From CAIYUC01 sp963682005 (GTDB lineage Bacteria > Bacteroidota > Bacteroidia > Bacteroidales > FEN-979): 64,000 nucleotides of DNA. Below, in pieces: positions 1-8,450 of the stretch (position 1 is its first letter; each line of letters begins with the position of its first letter). The notes beneath the pieces were generated by a model that saw only the letters and a program-made list of their open reading frames with translations, searched no databases and was not told the DNA's origin. The position numbers and the translations under genes were made by a program. The stretch lies in the NCBI GenBank assembly GCA_963682005.1, contig OY820914.1:2232001-2296000 (forward strand), read 5' to 3'.

Positions 1-11
1 GTTCCTCAAGT

Positions 12-455
12 TTATTTTGTGTCTTTTCCATCTTCTTTAGATTTCAATTTAAACGCCATGGCATACATTTTCATTTGCTTGATCATGGATGTCAGTCCGT
101 TCGACCGGGTAGGAGAGAGATGTTCCCGGAGCCCTATCCGGTCGATATAATCCATATTGGAACTGATGATGTCCTCAGGTTTCTGATCCGATAATACCCT
201 GATCAGGAGATTCACGATCCCTTTGGTGATCACAGCATCACTGTCGCCTGAAAAAAACACTTTCCCATCCCTGAATTCTGCATAAAGCCATACCTGGGAC
301 TGGCACCCGGTGATCAGGTATTGCTCCGTTCTGTATTTCGGATCAATAACCGGAAGAGTTCTTCCCATTTCGATCAGGTAGTTGTATTTGTCCATCCAGT
401 CCTCAAACAAGGAAAATTCTGAGATGATCTGTTCTTCTATTTCAGGAATCGTCAT
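12..455 (-). CDS. sufE: SufE-family cysteine desulfuration protein
   Basis: SufE accepts the persulfide sulfur made by SufS and passes it to the SufBCD scaffold during Fe-S cluster assembly in the cytoplasm. The 147-residue protein is of normal family length. The sulfur-accepting cysteine is visible as Cys51 in the motif TGCQSQVW, at the same position as in E. coli SufE. It is the last gene of a five-gene minus-strand suf operon and starts 14 nt after the sufS stop codon, which supports co-transcription. The stop codon lies only 12 nt from the window edge, so what follows it is unknown. Nothing odd is seen. The family assignment comes from the motif and the context. Confidence 0.95.
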   Translation of the reverse strand: MTIPEIEEQIISEFSLFEDWMDKYNYLIEMGRTLPVIDPKYRTEQYLITGCQSQVWLYAEFRDGKVFFSGDSDAVITKGIVNLLIRVLSDQKPEDIISSNMDYIDRIGLREHLSPTRSNGLTSMIKQMKMYAMAFKLKSKEDGKDTK

Positions 456-469
456 ATTCTGATTTCTTT

Positions 470-1690
470 TTATGCGAACATTTGTTTAACCCGTATGATC
501 GCCTCTGAAAGGGCATCAATCTCCTCCTTTGTATTGTATAAACCAAAAGAAGCCCTCACTGTACCCGGGATCTTAAAATTTTCCATCAGCGGCATGGCGC
601 AATGATGACCTGTTCTGACGGCGATCCCCAGCTTATCAATGATAGTACCTGCATCATAAGGATGAATATTACCGATCAGAAAAGAGACCAGGCTTGTTTT
701 GTTTTTTGCATTTCCGATGATACGGACCCCGTCAATCGCATTTAATTTCATGGTTGCATGATCCAGGAGACTTTTTTCATAAGCATCGATATTCGGCATC
801 CCCAGTTCCTGGATGTATTTGAGTGCGGCATTCAATCCGTATACGCCTTCAACATTGGGAGTGCCTGCTTCGAACTTGAACGGAAGCTCGTTGAAGGTGG
901 TATGATCAAAAAACACTTCCCGGATCATTTCTCCTCCCGTCTGGTAGGGAGGCAGGTCTTCGAGGATCTTCTCTTTCCCGTAAAGAACTCCAATTCCCAT
1001 CGGGGCGTACATCTTATGCCCCGAAAAGCAATAGAAATCACAATCCATCTTCTGCACATCAACCGGAAGGTGGGAAATACCCTGTGCCCCGTCGATCATG
1101 ACGGGAATATTATGCTGATGAGCGTACCGGATCACTTCCTCAACAGGAAAGACCGTTCCAAGAACATTTGAAACATGTGCGATCGAGATGATCTTCGTCC
1201 TTTCATTTACAAGTGCTTTAAAAGAGTCCACATCAAGTTCGCCATCTGAGGTGACCGGAATGAATTTAAGCGTTGCTCCATATTGCTCACAAACCATCTG
1301 CCAGGGCACAAAATTCGAATGATGCTCTGCCTCGCTGACGATGACTTCATCTCCGCAGGTAAGGTGCTTTTTACCGAAGGAGGATGCGACAAGATTGATG
1401 GATTCGGTGGTTCCCTTCGTGAAAATGATCTCATGGGAAAATGTGGCATTGACATACATCTGGACTGCTTTCCGGGTCATTTCATAAGCTTCTGTCGCCT
1501 TCTGGCTCAGGTAATGGACCCCGCGGTGAATATTGCAGTTATCGTGTGAGTAGAAATCAACGATCGCGTTGATCACCTGGATTGGCTTCTGCGTAGAAGC
1601 AGCATTATCAAAATAGATCAGCGGCCGGTTATAAATTCTCTGGTCAAGGATCGGAAATTCGCTGCGGATTCTGTCTATCGGGAAATTCAT
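470..1690 (-). CDS. sufS: SufS cysteine desulfurase (group II)
   Basis: PLP-dependent cysteine desulfurase that removes sulfur from L-cysteine as a protein persulfide for Fe-S cluster assembly. The protein has 406 residues, the standard length. The PLP lysine is Lys226 in FSGHKMYAP, the PLP-contact motif AEHHSN is at about 121-126, and the catalytic cysteine is Cys364 in RTGHHCAMP; the short loop around it is typical of the SufS rather than the IscS type. The ATG overlaps the sufD stop by four bases (ATGA), indicating translational coupling. SufE, its partner, follows 14 nt downstream. All catalytic residues looked for are present. Confidence 0.97.
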   Translation of the reverse strand: MNFPIDRIRSEFPILDQRIYNRPLIYFDNAASTQKPIQVINAIVDFYSHDNCNIHRGVHYLSQKATEAYEMTRKAVQMYVNATFSHEIIFTKGTTESINLVASSFGKKHLTCGDEVIVSEAEHHSNFVPWQMVCEQYGATLKFIPVTSDGELDVDSFKALVNERTKIISIAHVSNVLGTVFPVEEVIRYAHQHNIPVMIDGAQGISHLPVDVQKMDCDFYCFSGHKMYAPMGIGVLYGKEKILEDLPPYQTGGEMIREVFFDHTTFNELPFKFEAGTPNVEGVYGLNAALKYIQELGMPNIDAYEKSLLDHATMKLNAIDGVRIIGNAKNKTSLVSFLIGNIHPYDAGTIIDKLGIAVRTGHHCAMPLMENFKIPGTVRASFGLYNTKEEIDALSEAIIRVKQMFA

Positions 1691-3096
1691 ATCTTCGTCA
1701 CATCAATATCAAATTCCATGGGTCTGTCAGGGGTATTGCAATGAAGCACACAATGCTCACAGATAGAGAGTTCGCCGCGGAGTCGTTTCTTGACCATGTC
1801 TTCGATCCTGAAACGTAATGGTTCGATGCTGATCTTGCTGATCACTTCATTGGCAAAGGCATACATCAGCAGCATCCTGGAATTCTCGACGCTGATCCCG
1901 CGCTGCCTGAGGTAAAACAAGGCTTCCTGGTCAAGTTGTCCCGTGGCGGATCCATGGGCGCATTTCACATCATCTGCATAGATCTCCAGGAAAGGTTTAG
2001 AGTTGACCTTTGCAGTATCGGTGAGGAGGATATTCTTATTCCCCTGGTATGCATTTGTTTTCTGGGCACCTTGCCGGACCAGGACGTGACCATTAAAAAC
2101 ACCGCTTGCATTTTCATCCAGGATGCCCTTGAAATGCTCGCTGCTGGTACATTCCGGGAACGCATGGTCAACAAATACATGATTGTCGATGTGCTGTTTC
2201 CCGTCCATCAGGTACAGCCCGCGGATATCGGCATTCCCGCCTTTGCCGTTGAACCTTACATGCGTGTTGTTACGGAGCAATCCACCATTGAATGAAACGT
2301 AATGGGAGATAAGGGTTGCCGATTGTTCAAGATTGAAATAGGCAGAGCTTATCAGGGTTGTGTCATTATTGATGTTCTGCAGTTTGTAATGGTCAAGGGA
2401 TGCATTTTCACCAACGAAAACCTCGGTTACGACATTTGAGAAGCAGGACTGGTGATTATAGGAATCATCGCAGTGAACAAGGGAAAGCCTGCTGTTCTTC
2501 CCAAGAATGACCAGGTTGCGGGATTGAAGGAAGACATTCTCATTGTGATCGATCACATTGACGATCTGGACGGTTTTTGCGCTGGTTACATCATCGGGGA
2601 CATAAATAAAAACCCCATCCTGGGCCAAGGCCGTGTTAAGTGCAGTCAGTCCTCCTGAGGATATTTGGGCGTAATGTCCGTAGTGTTGCTCGACGATTTC
2701 GGGGTATTTGATCTTTGCTTCGGCGAGGCTCCCGAGGATGATCCCATTGCCGAGCTTCATCAGGGGAACATCTTTGGAAACATGCCATCCGTTGTACTGG
2801 GCGATCAGTGCTGTGTCGAGGTGCGGGATATGGCACCGGAACACCTTCTGAAAGTCGGCAATTTCGGCGGGCTTGAATACAAACTCGTATTCTTTGGCCA
2901 GGCTCGGTTTCAGGTCGGTGTTCTTCCATTGTTCGAGCTTCGTTGTGGGAAAACCAAGTTCTCTGAACTTGTCAATGGCTTCCCTCCTTAAACCGGACAT
3001 AACTCCGCTTTCACCCTTGAAAAGGGCAGGACCCTCCTCTTCAAACAGGCTGACCATCTTTTCCGGCGTGAGCATATTTTTTAAATCTGTAGACAT
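1687..3096 (-). CDS. sufD: SufD, Fe-S cluster assembly scaffold subunit
   Basis: SufD pairs with SufB in the SufBC2D scaffold on which Fe-S clusters are built. The 469-residue protein has a variable N-terminal helical region (about 1-150) and a C-terminal beta-helix core. Near the end it carries YADDVKCAHGSATG, the conserved signature of the SufB/SufD core, followed by the C-terminal helical segment. It also contains two cysteines in the tail (CEHCVLHC), which is not a constant feature of the family. It lies between sufC (52 nt upstream) and sufS (4-nt overlap). The N-terminal half is weakly conserved, as is normal for SufD. Confidence 0.95.
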   Translation of the reverse strand: MSTDLKNMLTPEKMVSLFEEEGPALFKGESGVMSGLRREAIDKFRELGFPTTKLEQWKNTDLKPSLAKEYEFVFKPAEIADFQKVFRCHIPHLDTALIAQYNGWHVSKDVPLMKLGNGIILGSLAEAKIKYPEIVEQHYGHYAQISSGGLTALNTALAQDGVFIYVPDDVTSAKTVQIVNVIDHNENVFLQSRNLVILGKNSRLSLVHCDDSYNHQSCFSNVVTEVFVGENASLDHYKLQNINNDTTLISSAYFNLEQSATLISHYVSFNGGLLRNNTHVRFNGKGGNADIRGLYLMDGKQHIDNHVFVDHAFPECTSSEHFKGILDENASGVFNGHVLVRQGAQKTNAYQGNKNILLTDTAKVNSKPFLEIYADDVKCAHGSATGQLDQEALFYLRQRGISVENSRMLLMYAFANEVISKISIEPLRFRIEDMVKKRLRGELSICEHCVLHCNTPDRPMEFDIDVTKI

Positions 3097-3123
3097 CGTT
3101 ACTAAATAGCGAAATGTTATTGT

Positions 3124-3147
3124 ATCACTTCATCACTTCATCACTTC
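3124..3147. repeat. Three tandem copies of ATCACTTC
   Basis: A perfect 8-bp unit (ATCACTTC) is repeated three times in the 52-nt spacer between sufC and sufD. It is one of several short tandem repeats in spacers of this window. No function is evident. Confidence 0.7.
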
Positions 3148-3149
3148 TT

Positions 3150-3899
3150 TTACTTTTCATCCTTCAGCCAGTCGTAGCCTTTTTCTTCCAGTTCATAGGC
3201 AAGCTCCTTTCCTCCTGATTTAACGATCTTTCCTTCAAAAAGCACATGCACAAAATCGGGGACGATGTAATCAAGAAGTCTTTGATAATGCGTGATCACA
3301 ATGAAAGCATTGTCTTTCCTCCGCAGCTTGTTAACGCCGTTTGCCACGATCCTGAGGGCATCGATGTCGAGGCCGGAATCCGTTTCATCAAGAATGGCAA
3401 GGGTCGGGTCAAGCATGGCCATCTGGAAGATCTCGTTCTTTTTCTTTTCGCCACCGGAAAATCCTTCATTCACCGATCTGTTTGTAAGGTTTGAATGGAT
3501 CTCCACCAGCTTTTTCTTCTCTTCCATCATCTTGAGGAAATCCACGGCAGGCATAGGATCCTGTCCATGGTATTTACGTATTTCGTTCACGGCTGTCCGG
3601 AGAAAATTGGTGATACTGACTCCGGGTATCTCGACCGGGTATTGGAAACCAAGGAAAATCCCTTCACGGGCACGCTCTTCAACCGGAAGCTTTAACAGGT
3701 CCTTCCCGTTATATTGGATATCTCCGGCAGTAACGTCGAATACTTCTCTCCCTGCGATAACAGAGGCCAGCGTGCTTTTTCCGGTTCCGTTCGGGCCCAT
3801 GATCGCGTGAACTTCGCCTTTGTTAACCTCGAGGTTGATTCCTTTCAGAATCTCCTTGCCATTGATCGAGGCGTGGATGTTTTTGATTGATAAAAGCAT
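3150..3899 (-). CDS. sufC: SufC, ABC-type ATPase of the Suf complex
   Basis: Cytosolic ABC ATPase that binds SufB and SufD and drives conformational change during cluster assembly. The 249 residues include Walker A GPNGTGKST (about 35-43), an ABC signature variant FSGGEKKKNEI (about 148-158), Walker B LAILDETDSGLD and the switch histidine in VITHYQR. FSGGEKKKNE is characteristic of SufC rather than of transport ATPases, and there are no membrane segments. The gene lies between sufB (150 nt upstream) and sufD (52 nt downstream). The longer upstream spacer contains an inverted repeat that could affect the relative output of sufB and the rest of the operon; that is inference only. Confidence 0.97.
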   Translation of the reverse strand: MLLSIKNIHASINGKEILKGINLEVNKGEVHAIMGPNGTGKSTLASVIAGREVFDVTAGDIQYNGKDLLKLPVEERAREGIFLGFQYPVEIPGVSITNFLRTAVNEIRKYHGQDPMPAVDFLKMMEEKKKLVEIHSNLTNRSVNEGFSGGEKKKNEIFQMAMLDPTLAILDETDSGLDIDALRIVANGVNKLRRKDNAFIVITHYQRLLDYIVPDFVHVLFEGKIVKSGGKELAYELEEKGYDWLKDEK

Positions 3900-3920
3900 A
3901 TGTATAAATTAATTTCTAAA

Positions 3921-4020
3921 ATCTAATTTCTAATTGTTCTAATTGACCTAAGAAACCTAAAGCGAATTAACAAAAACAATTTTCGGGAATTGATTTTTGG
4001 AGTTTCATTAGAAATTAGAT
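3921..4020. repeat. Inverted repeat in the sufB-sufC spacer
   Basis: ATCTAATTTCTAA at 3921-3933 pairs exactly with TTAGAAATTAGAT at 4008-4020, leaving a 74-nt loop that contains further AATTAGGT-like motifs. Related AATTAGGTC repeats occur at 28194-28229. It may be a dispersed palindrome or an mRNA-processing or attenuation structure between sufB and sufC. No poly-U tail makes it a clear terminator. Confidence 0.6.
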
Positions 4021-4049
4021 CAATTAGGTAAATTGGTCATTTTATATTT

Positions 4050-5498
4050 TTATCCAACACTTCCTTCAAGACTTATGGAAAGAAGCTTCTGGGCTTCGAC
4101 GGCAAATTCCATCGGTAATTTGTTCAGTACATCCTTTGCATATCCGTTGACGATCAGGCCGATGGCGCTTTCTGTATCGATGCCCCTTTGCTGGCAATAG
4201 AACAGCTGGTCTTCGGATATCTTGCTTGTTGTGGCCTCATGTTCCACAATGGAGGATTTGTTCTCGACCTGGATATACGGGAATGTATGCGCCCCGCATT
4301 TATCGCCCAGCAGCAATGAATCACATTGGGAATAATTCCGTGAATTGACGGCATTTTTCGAGATCCTGACGAGGCCACGGTAACTGTTGTTGCCATGTCC
4401 GGCTGAGATTCCCTTTGAAATGATTGTGCTTTTCGTGTTTTTCCCGAGGTGCTGCATCTTGGTGCCGGTATCGGCCTGCTGCATGTTGTTTGTTACCGCT
4501 ACCGAATAGAATTCACCGACGGAATTATCTCCCAGGAGAATGCAGCTTGGGTATTTCCAGGTAATAGCAGAACCGGTTTCCACCTGTGTCCATGATATTT
4601 TTGAATTGCTTCCCTTGCAGATGCCCCGTTTCGTCACGAAATTATAAATTCCCCCTTCCCCTTTTTTATTTCCCGGGTACCAGTTCTGCACGGTGGCATA
4701 CTTTACCTCGGCATCTTTCAGTGCAACGATCTCCACAACAGCGGCATGAAGCTGGTTCTCATCCCGCTGGGGAGCGGTGCAGCCTTCCATATAACTTACA
4801 TAGGCACCCTCATCGGCAATGAGAAGCGTCCGTTCAAACTGCCCGGTATTGGCGGCATTGATCCTGAAATAGGTAGACAATTCAATAGGGCAGCGGACTC
4901 CCTTCGGGATGTAGCAGAACGATCCGTCGGTAAAAACGGCCGAGTTAAGGGTGGCAAAAAAATTATCGGTATACGGAACCACTGATCCCATGTACTGTTT
5001 CACAAGATCGGGATGGTTTTTTACCGCTTCGCTGAAGGAGCAGAAAATGATCCCCTGCTTTGAAAGTGTTTCACTGAAAGTGGTCTTGACGGAAACACTG
5101 TCGATCACTGCATCCACGGCAACACCGGCCAGCTTTTTCTGTTCATCGAGAGAAATGCCAAGCTTTGTGAAGGTTTTCAGCAGTTCGGGATCCACTTCAT
5201 CAAGGCTACCTATGGTTACCTTCTTTTTCGGAGCAGCATAATAGATGATATCCTGGAAATCGATTGGCGGATGATGGATGTTGGCCCAGGTAGGTTCTTT
5301 CATTGTAAGCCAGTACCGGTATGCCTTCAACCTGAATTCAAGCAGGAATTCCGGCTCCTGCTTTTTCGCGGAAATGAACCGGATGATATCCTCATTCAGC
5401 CCTTTCGGGGCCATGTCATTCTCAATATCCGTCGTAAAACCATATTTATATTCCCCTTGAGTTAAATCGTCAAGGATCTTATTGCTCTCTGATTCCAT
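4050..5498 (-). CDS. sufB: SufB, Fe-S cluster assembly scaffold subunit
   Basis: SufB is the main scaffold subunit that receives sulfur from SufE and holds the nascent cluster. The 482-residue protein shows typical sequence throughout: the EFRLKAYRYW and PTWANIHHPPIDFQDI region near the N-terminus (family motif for W-x-P-IDFQ), YIPKGVRCPIELSTYFRIN in the middle, YMEGCTAP with the core cysteine, and GAHTFPYIQVENKSS-EHEA in the C-terminal core. It is the first gene of the operon. A Bacteroidota-type -7 element lies about 70 nt upstream of the ATG. No sufA or Rrf2-type regulator gene is seen next to it. Identification is secure. Confidence 0.97.
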   Translation of the reverse strand: MESESNKILDDLTQGEYKYGFTTDIENDMAPKGLNEDIIRFISAKKQEPEFLLEFRLKAYRYWLTMKEPTWANIHHPPIDFQDIIYYAAPKKKVTIGSLDEVDPELLKTFTKLGISLDEQKKLAGVAVDAVIDSVSVKTTFSETLSKQGIIFCSFSEAVKNHPDLVKQYMGSVVPYTDNFFATLNSAVFTDGSFCYIPKGVRCPIELSTYFRINAANTGQFERTLLIADEGAYVSYMEGCTAPQRDENQLHAAVVEIVALKDAEVKYATVQNWYPGNKKGEGGIYNFVTKRGICKGSNSKISWTQVETGSAITWKYPSCILLGDNSVGEFYSVAVTNNMQQADTGTKMQHLGKNTKSTIISKGISAGHGNNSYRGLVRISKNAVNSRNYSQCDSLLLGDKCGAHTFPYIQVENKSSIVEHEATTSKISEDQLFYCQQRGIDTESAIGLIVNGYAKDVLNKLPMEFAVEAQKLLSISLEGSVG

Positions 5499-5567
5499 CG
5501 ATAAAATAATTTAGAATCTGTCCACACATTAATTGTACCATTCGGTAAATCTGCCATTCTGGCGATG

Positions 5568-5575
5568 CAAAGGTA
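5568..5575 (-). promoter_or_regulatory. Candidate -7 promoter element of the suf operon
   Basis: On the minus strand TACCTTTG matches the Bacteroidota -7 consensus TAnnTTTG, 70 nt upstream of the sufB ATG. No convincing -33 TTTG is present at the usual spacing, so only half of the signal is seen. A small palindrome (TACC-GAAT-GGTA) lies between it and the ATG near 5536-5547 and could be an operator; this is speculative. Confidence 0.45.
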
Positions 5576-5613
5576 CCATTTTCTTGGGTAATTATTCGAT
5601 TTTCCTTTACGGC

Positions 5614-6159
5614 TTAATACCGGTTAAACGAACAGATCTCTTCCGTCTTCTTCCGGGTTTTCGGCCGGATCTCATTTTTTAACGGGTATCCTAGTGTGAT
5701 AATGAGTTCAGCCCGTTTTTTCTTCGGAATGCCAAGCAGTTCCTTCACTTTCGGCTCGTCAAACCAGCCGAGGATACAGGTTCCCAGTCCTTCGGATGCC
5801 GCCTGAAGGCAGAAATGCTCCGCCGCGATCCCGATATCCATCAGGGTGTATGGCTTGTCTTTGAGAACGGTACCGAGTTTTGAGGTCAGGTTAGGTTCTT
5901 CACGTACCAGGACGACCAATACCGGCGCCTGTTTTGGGAAAAAGTTAAATCCGAGCCATTTGGCTGCAGAGGCCCCGGCAACCTTGTTTTTCAATTCCGG
6001 GTCATTCACGACCACCAGCTTCCAGGGTTGTGCATTGCACGCTGAAGGAGCGATCCGCAACGCTTCAATACAGCGGTTCAGTTTATCCGGCTCAACAGGT
6101 TTGTTCTGGTCGTAGGACCGGACACTTTGTCTTTTGGCTGCCAGTTCGAGAAAATCCAT
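5614..6159 (-). CDS. Nitroreductase-family FMN oxidoreductase
   Basis: Small (181 aa) flavin-dependent oxidoreductase of the nitroreductase superfamily. The N-terminus carries the family FMN-phosphate motif RQSVRSYD, followed by APSACNAQPWKLVVV (FMN contact) and, in the second half, the segment IGIAAEHFCLQAASEGLGTCILGWFDE that forms the other side of the flavin site. The start was placed at the ATG giving MDFLELAAKRQS, because the upstream extension of 16 residues is not family-like. It lies upstream of sufB on the same strand, 115 nt from it, with a probable promoter between, so it is probably a separate unit. The true substrate cannot be told from sequence. Confidence 0.9.
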   Translation of the reverse strand: MDFLELAAKRQSVRSYDQNKPVEPDKLNRCIEALRIAPSACNAQPWKLVVVNDPELKNKVAGASAAKWLGFNFFPKQAPVLVVLVREEPNLTSKLGTVLKDKPYTLMDIGIAAEHFCLQAASEGLGTCILGWFDEPKVKELLGIPKKKRAELIITLGYPLKNEIRPKTRKKTEEICSFNRY

Positions 6160-6213
6160 ATTCTTGCTTTTCTGCAAAAATATGAAATGAATACGGATGA
6201 TATCCACTTTACA

Positions 6214-6295
6214 TACCCACCACTCAAATCCCCTCCCTGGATCCCCGCGTACGCGGGGAACTTTGGGAGGGGAAGACCGAAGGTCGGGGTGGGTA
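6214..6295. repeat. Nested palindromic intergenic repeat
   Basis: Three nested arms are visible: TACCCACC (6214-6221) with GGTGGGTA (6288-6295), CCCCTCCC (6230-6237) with GGGAGGGG (6265-6272), and the perfect 16-bp palindrome CCCCGCGTACGCGGGG (6243-6258). A second copy of the core lies at 60692-60736, so this is a dispersed family. It separates divergent genes and therefore is not an obvious terminator. Confidence 0.8.
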
Positions 6296-6383
6296 CGATG
6301 AGACGAACGGTTTGTTATCGATTAAGCATTATTGCGATGAACCTTAAAATTTTATCTAAATGAGAAACAAATTGAAAAAGCCT

Positions 6384-6391
6384 TATTTTTG
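6384..6391 (+). promoter_or_regulatory. Candidate -7 element for the GH18-type gene
   Basis: TATTTTTG matches TAnnTTTG, 64 nt before the ATG of the GH18-type gene. A -33 motif at correct spacing is not seen, so support is partial. Confidence 0.3.
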
Positions 6392-6454
6392 AATATGCCT
6401 TGAAAAGAAGAAAGGTTTCCCAATAATATTCACGCACAAAAAATATCAAGCTTC

Positions 6455-8206
6455 ATGAAAATCCTGTTTACACTTTTCATCTATTTCATTTTGGCCGACG
6501 CAGCACTGGCTCAATCCGACGGATCGATCAATTACCAGGCCATTGTCCGCGACAACAACGGGGTTGTAATTGCCAACCATACGGTTTCGTTTCGGTTCAG
6601 CATCCTGCACAACGGGATTTCCGGGACGATGGTTTACGAGGAGACCCAGGCGGGACTGACGAATCAGTTCGGGCTGATAACCCTTGCCCTGGGTGGCGGT
6701 ACGGCCATCTCTGGTAACTTTTCTTCGATCGACTGGAGCTCCGGATCATACTGGCTGAAAACAGAGATGGATCCGGAGGGCGGATCCTCGTACATACTTA
6801 TGGGAACCGAGAAATTCCTGGCGGTACCGTATGCCAATTATTCAAAGACGGCAGGTTCCGTTGCAAATGCAGGGCCCGGTTTGACAAATGTCCGCGCCCT
6901 CAGCCAGTCACAAATTGATACATTAAATGCCATTGCCGGGTCTGTTGTGTTGAATACCACGACCAACTGCCTGAATTATTTCACAGGATCCAGTTGGATG
7001 GAATTATGCGGGAACTGCACACCGCAGCCCACTCCCGCAAATGCAGGACAGGATCAGACCTTGACGGTCAATGAAACGGTATTGTCTGCCAACACGCCTT
7101 CTTCCGGAACCGGACACTGGGAAATCATCAGTGGCACTGACGGAATACTTGACTCGCCTGCTGACCCCCAAAGCAATTTTACAGGAACTCTTCCAGGAAT
7201 TTATACACTTCGCTGGACCATCACAAATGAATGCGGCAGCAGCGCTGATGATGTTACGATAAGTTTTGTAAACCCGCTTCCCCCGTCGTCGGATAACCTG
7301 GTCTTCGCCCCTTACGTGGATTGTACCCTGTGGCCCAATTTTGATATCGGGAATGTTGCCGAAACCGGCGTCTATCATTATACCTGTGCCTTTATCGTGG
7401 ACGACCAGTTTACGGCGGGTGCAAATCCCTGCTGGGGTGGTTTTTCCACCCTGTTGATGGACTATTACCAGGATAAGATCACTTCATTGCGGAGCCAGGG
7501 AGGCGACATCATCATGTCCTTTGGCGGGGCGAACGGGATTGAACTGGCTTATGCCGCATCAAATGAGTTCCTGGCGCGGGATGCTTACAAGACGGTGATC
7601 GATGCCTATTCCCTGACAAGCATCGATTTTGATATCGAGGGATTCCTGGTGGCCGATGCCGCATCCATTCTCCGTCGCTCAAAAGCGATGAAACTTTTAC
7701 AGACAGAATATCCGGGATTGAAGATCAGCCTGACCCTCCCTGTTCTTTCAAGCGGTCTTACCAATGACGGGCTGGCCGTAGTCCAAAGCGCCCTGAGCCA
7801 GAATGTCGATCTGTCGAGCGTGAATATCATGGCAATGGATTACGGAGGTTCCGGCATTGATATGGGAAATGCGGCAATCTCAGCGGGTGAAGCGCTTTTT
7901 CTGCAACTGAAGACACTGTACCAGAACGCAGGGCAAAGCCTGTCCGATTCATTGATTTGGAGAAAAATCGGGGTTACACCGATGATTGGCCAGAACGATG
8001 TCCCGGGGGAAGTCTTCTACCAGTCGGATGCCACCGACCTTGCTGCCTGGGCGGTGGAAAAAAACATCAACAGGCTTCCCATGTGGTCCATCAACCGCGA
8101 CAGGCAATGCAGTGCCCCGGGTGATCCGCTTTTTTCCTGCAGCCACGTCACCCAGACGCTTTATGAGTTTGCGGGGATCTTCAAAAGTGTTGCTGTTACG
8201 CCATAA
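6455..8206 (+). CDS. Secreted GH18-type (chitinase-like) protein
   Basis: 583 residues. A signal peptide (1-19, ends ALAQ) is followed by a module beginning INYQAIVRDNNG (about 24-130), the same N-terminal module found in the giant adhesin-like proteins at 35956-45777 and 45824-49417. A PKD/Ig-like segment follows (about 190-275). The C-terminal part (about 280-583) is a GH18-type barrel: substrate-binding strand IIMSFGGANG and catalytic strand SIDFDIEG with the acid/base Glu at about residue 395, then SSVNIMAMDYG. The DxDxE arrangement is intact, so hydrolase activity on chitin-like or GlcNAc polymers is plausible. No type IX sorting tail is evident. It stands alone between hairpin-rich spacers. 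Confidence 0.85.
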   Translation: MKILFTLFIYFILADAALAQSDGSINYQAIVRDNNGVVIANHTVSFRFSILHNGISGTMVYEETQAGLTNQFGLITLALGGGTAISGNFSSIDWSSGSYWLKTEMDPEGGSSYILMGTEKFLAVPYANYSKTAGSVANAGPGLTNVRALSQSQIDTLNAIAGSVVLNTTTNCLNYFTGSSWMELCGNCTPQPTPANAGQDQTLTVNETVLSANTPSSGTGHWEIISGTDGILDSPADPQSNFTGTLPGIYTLRWTITNECGSSADDVTISFVNPLPPSSDNLVFAPYVDCTLWPNFDIGNVAETGVYHYTCAFIVDDQFTAGANPCWGGFSTLLMDYYQDKITSLRSQGGDIIMSFGGANGIELAYAASNEFLARDAYKTVIDAYSLTSIDFDIEGFLVADAASILRRSKAMKLLQTEYPGLKISLTLPVLSSGLTNDGLAVVQSALSQNVDLSSVNIMAMDYGGSGIDMGNAAISAGEALFLQLKTLYQNAGQSLSDSLIWRKIGVTPMIGQNDVPGEVFYQSDATDLAAWAVEKNINRLPMWSINRDRQCSAPGDPLFSCSHVTQTLYEFAGIFKSVAVTP

Positions 8207-8242
8207 ACCTTTAAGAACACGGAACAATGGATTGAAAAGGAT

Positions 8243-8361
8243 GATGCCGGAGGCATCAAACGTTTATAGCAGGGATTGAGGCGGAAATCCCTGCGACCCC
8301 TTCGGGGTCGAACAATAACGTGGGAACATCATTGCTACACACGTTTAATCCCTTAGGGATT
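8243..8361. repeat. Cluster of four short hairpins
   Basis: Four consecutive palindromes fill the spacer: GATGCC-GGA-GGCATC (8243-8257), CAGGGATT...AATCCCTG (8270-8293), CGACCCC-TTC-GGGGTCG (8294-8310) and AATCCC-TTA-GGGATT (8347-8361). ACGTTTA precedes or lies next to two of them. The layout looks like a composite non-coding repeat element rather than a single terminator. Confidence 0.75.
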
Positions 8362-8397
8362 TAATAACGAGTGATCATCCCATCAATATCAAAATAG

Positions 8398-8405
8398 TAC
8401 CTTTG
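8398..8405 (+). promoter_or_regulatory. Candidate -7 promoter element of thiL
   Basis: TACCTTTG matches TAnnTTTG and lies 46 nt before the thiL ATG. Between it and the ATG is a run of imperfect TTTGAC repeats (8410-8449). A -33 element is not clear. Confidence 0.4.
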
Positions 8406-8450
8406 TCTCTATACTTTTGACCTTTGACTTTTGACCTTTGACTTTGACGC

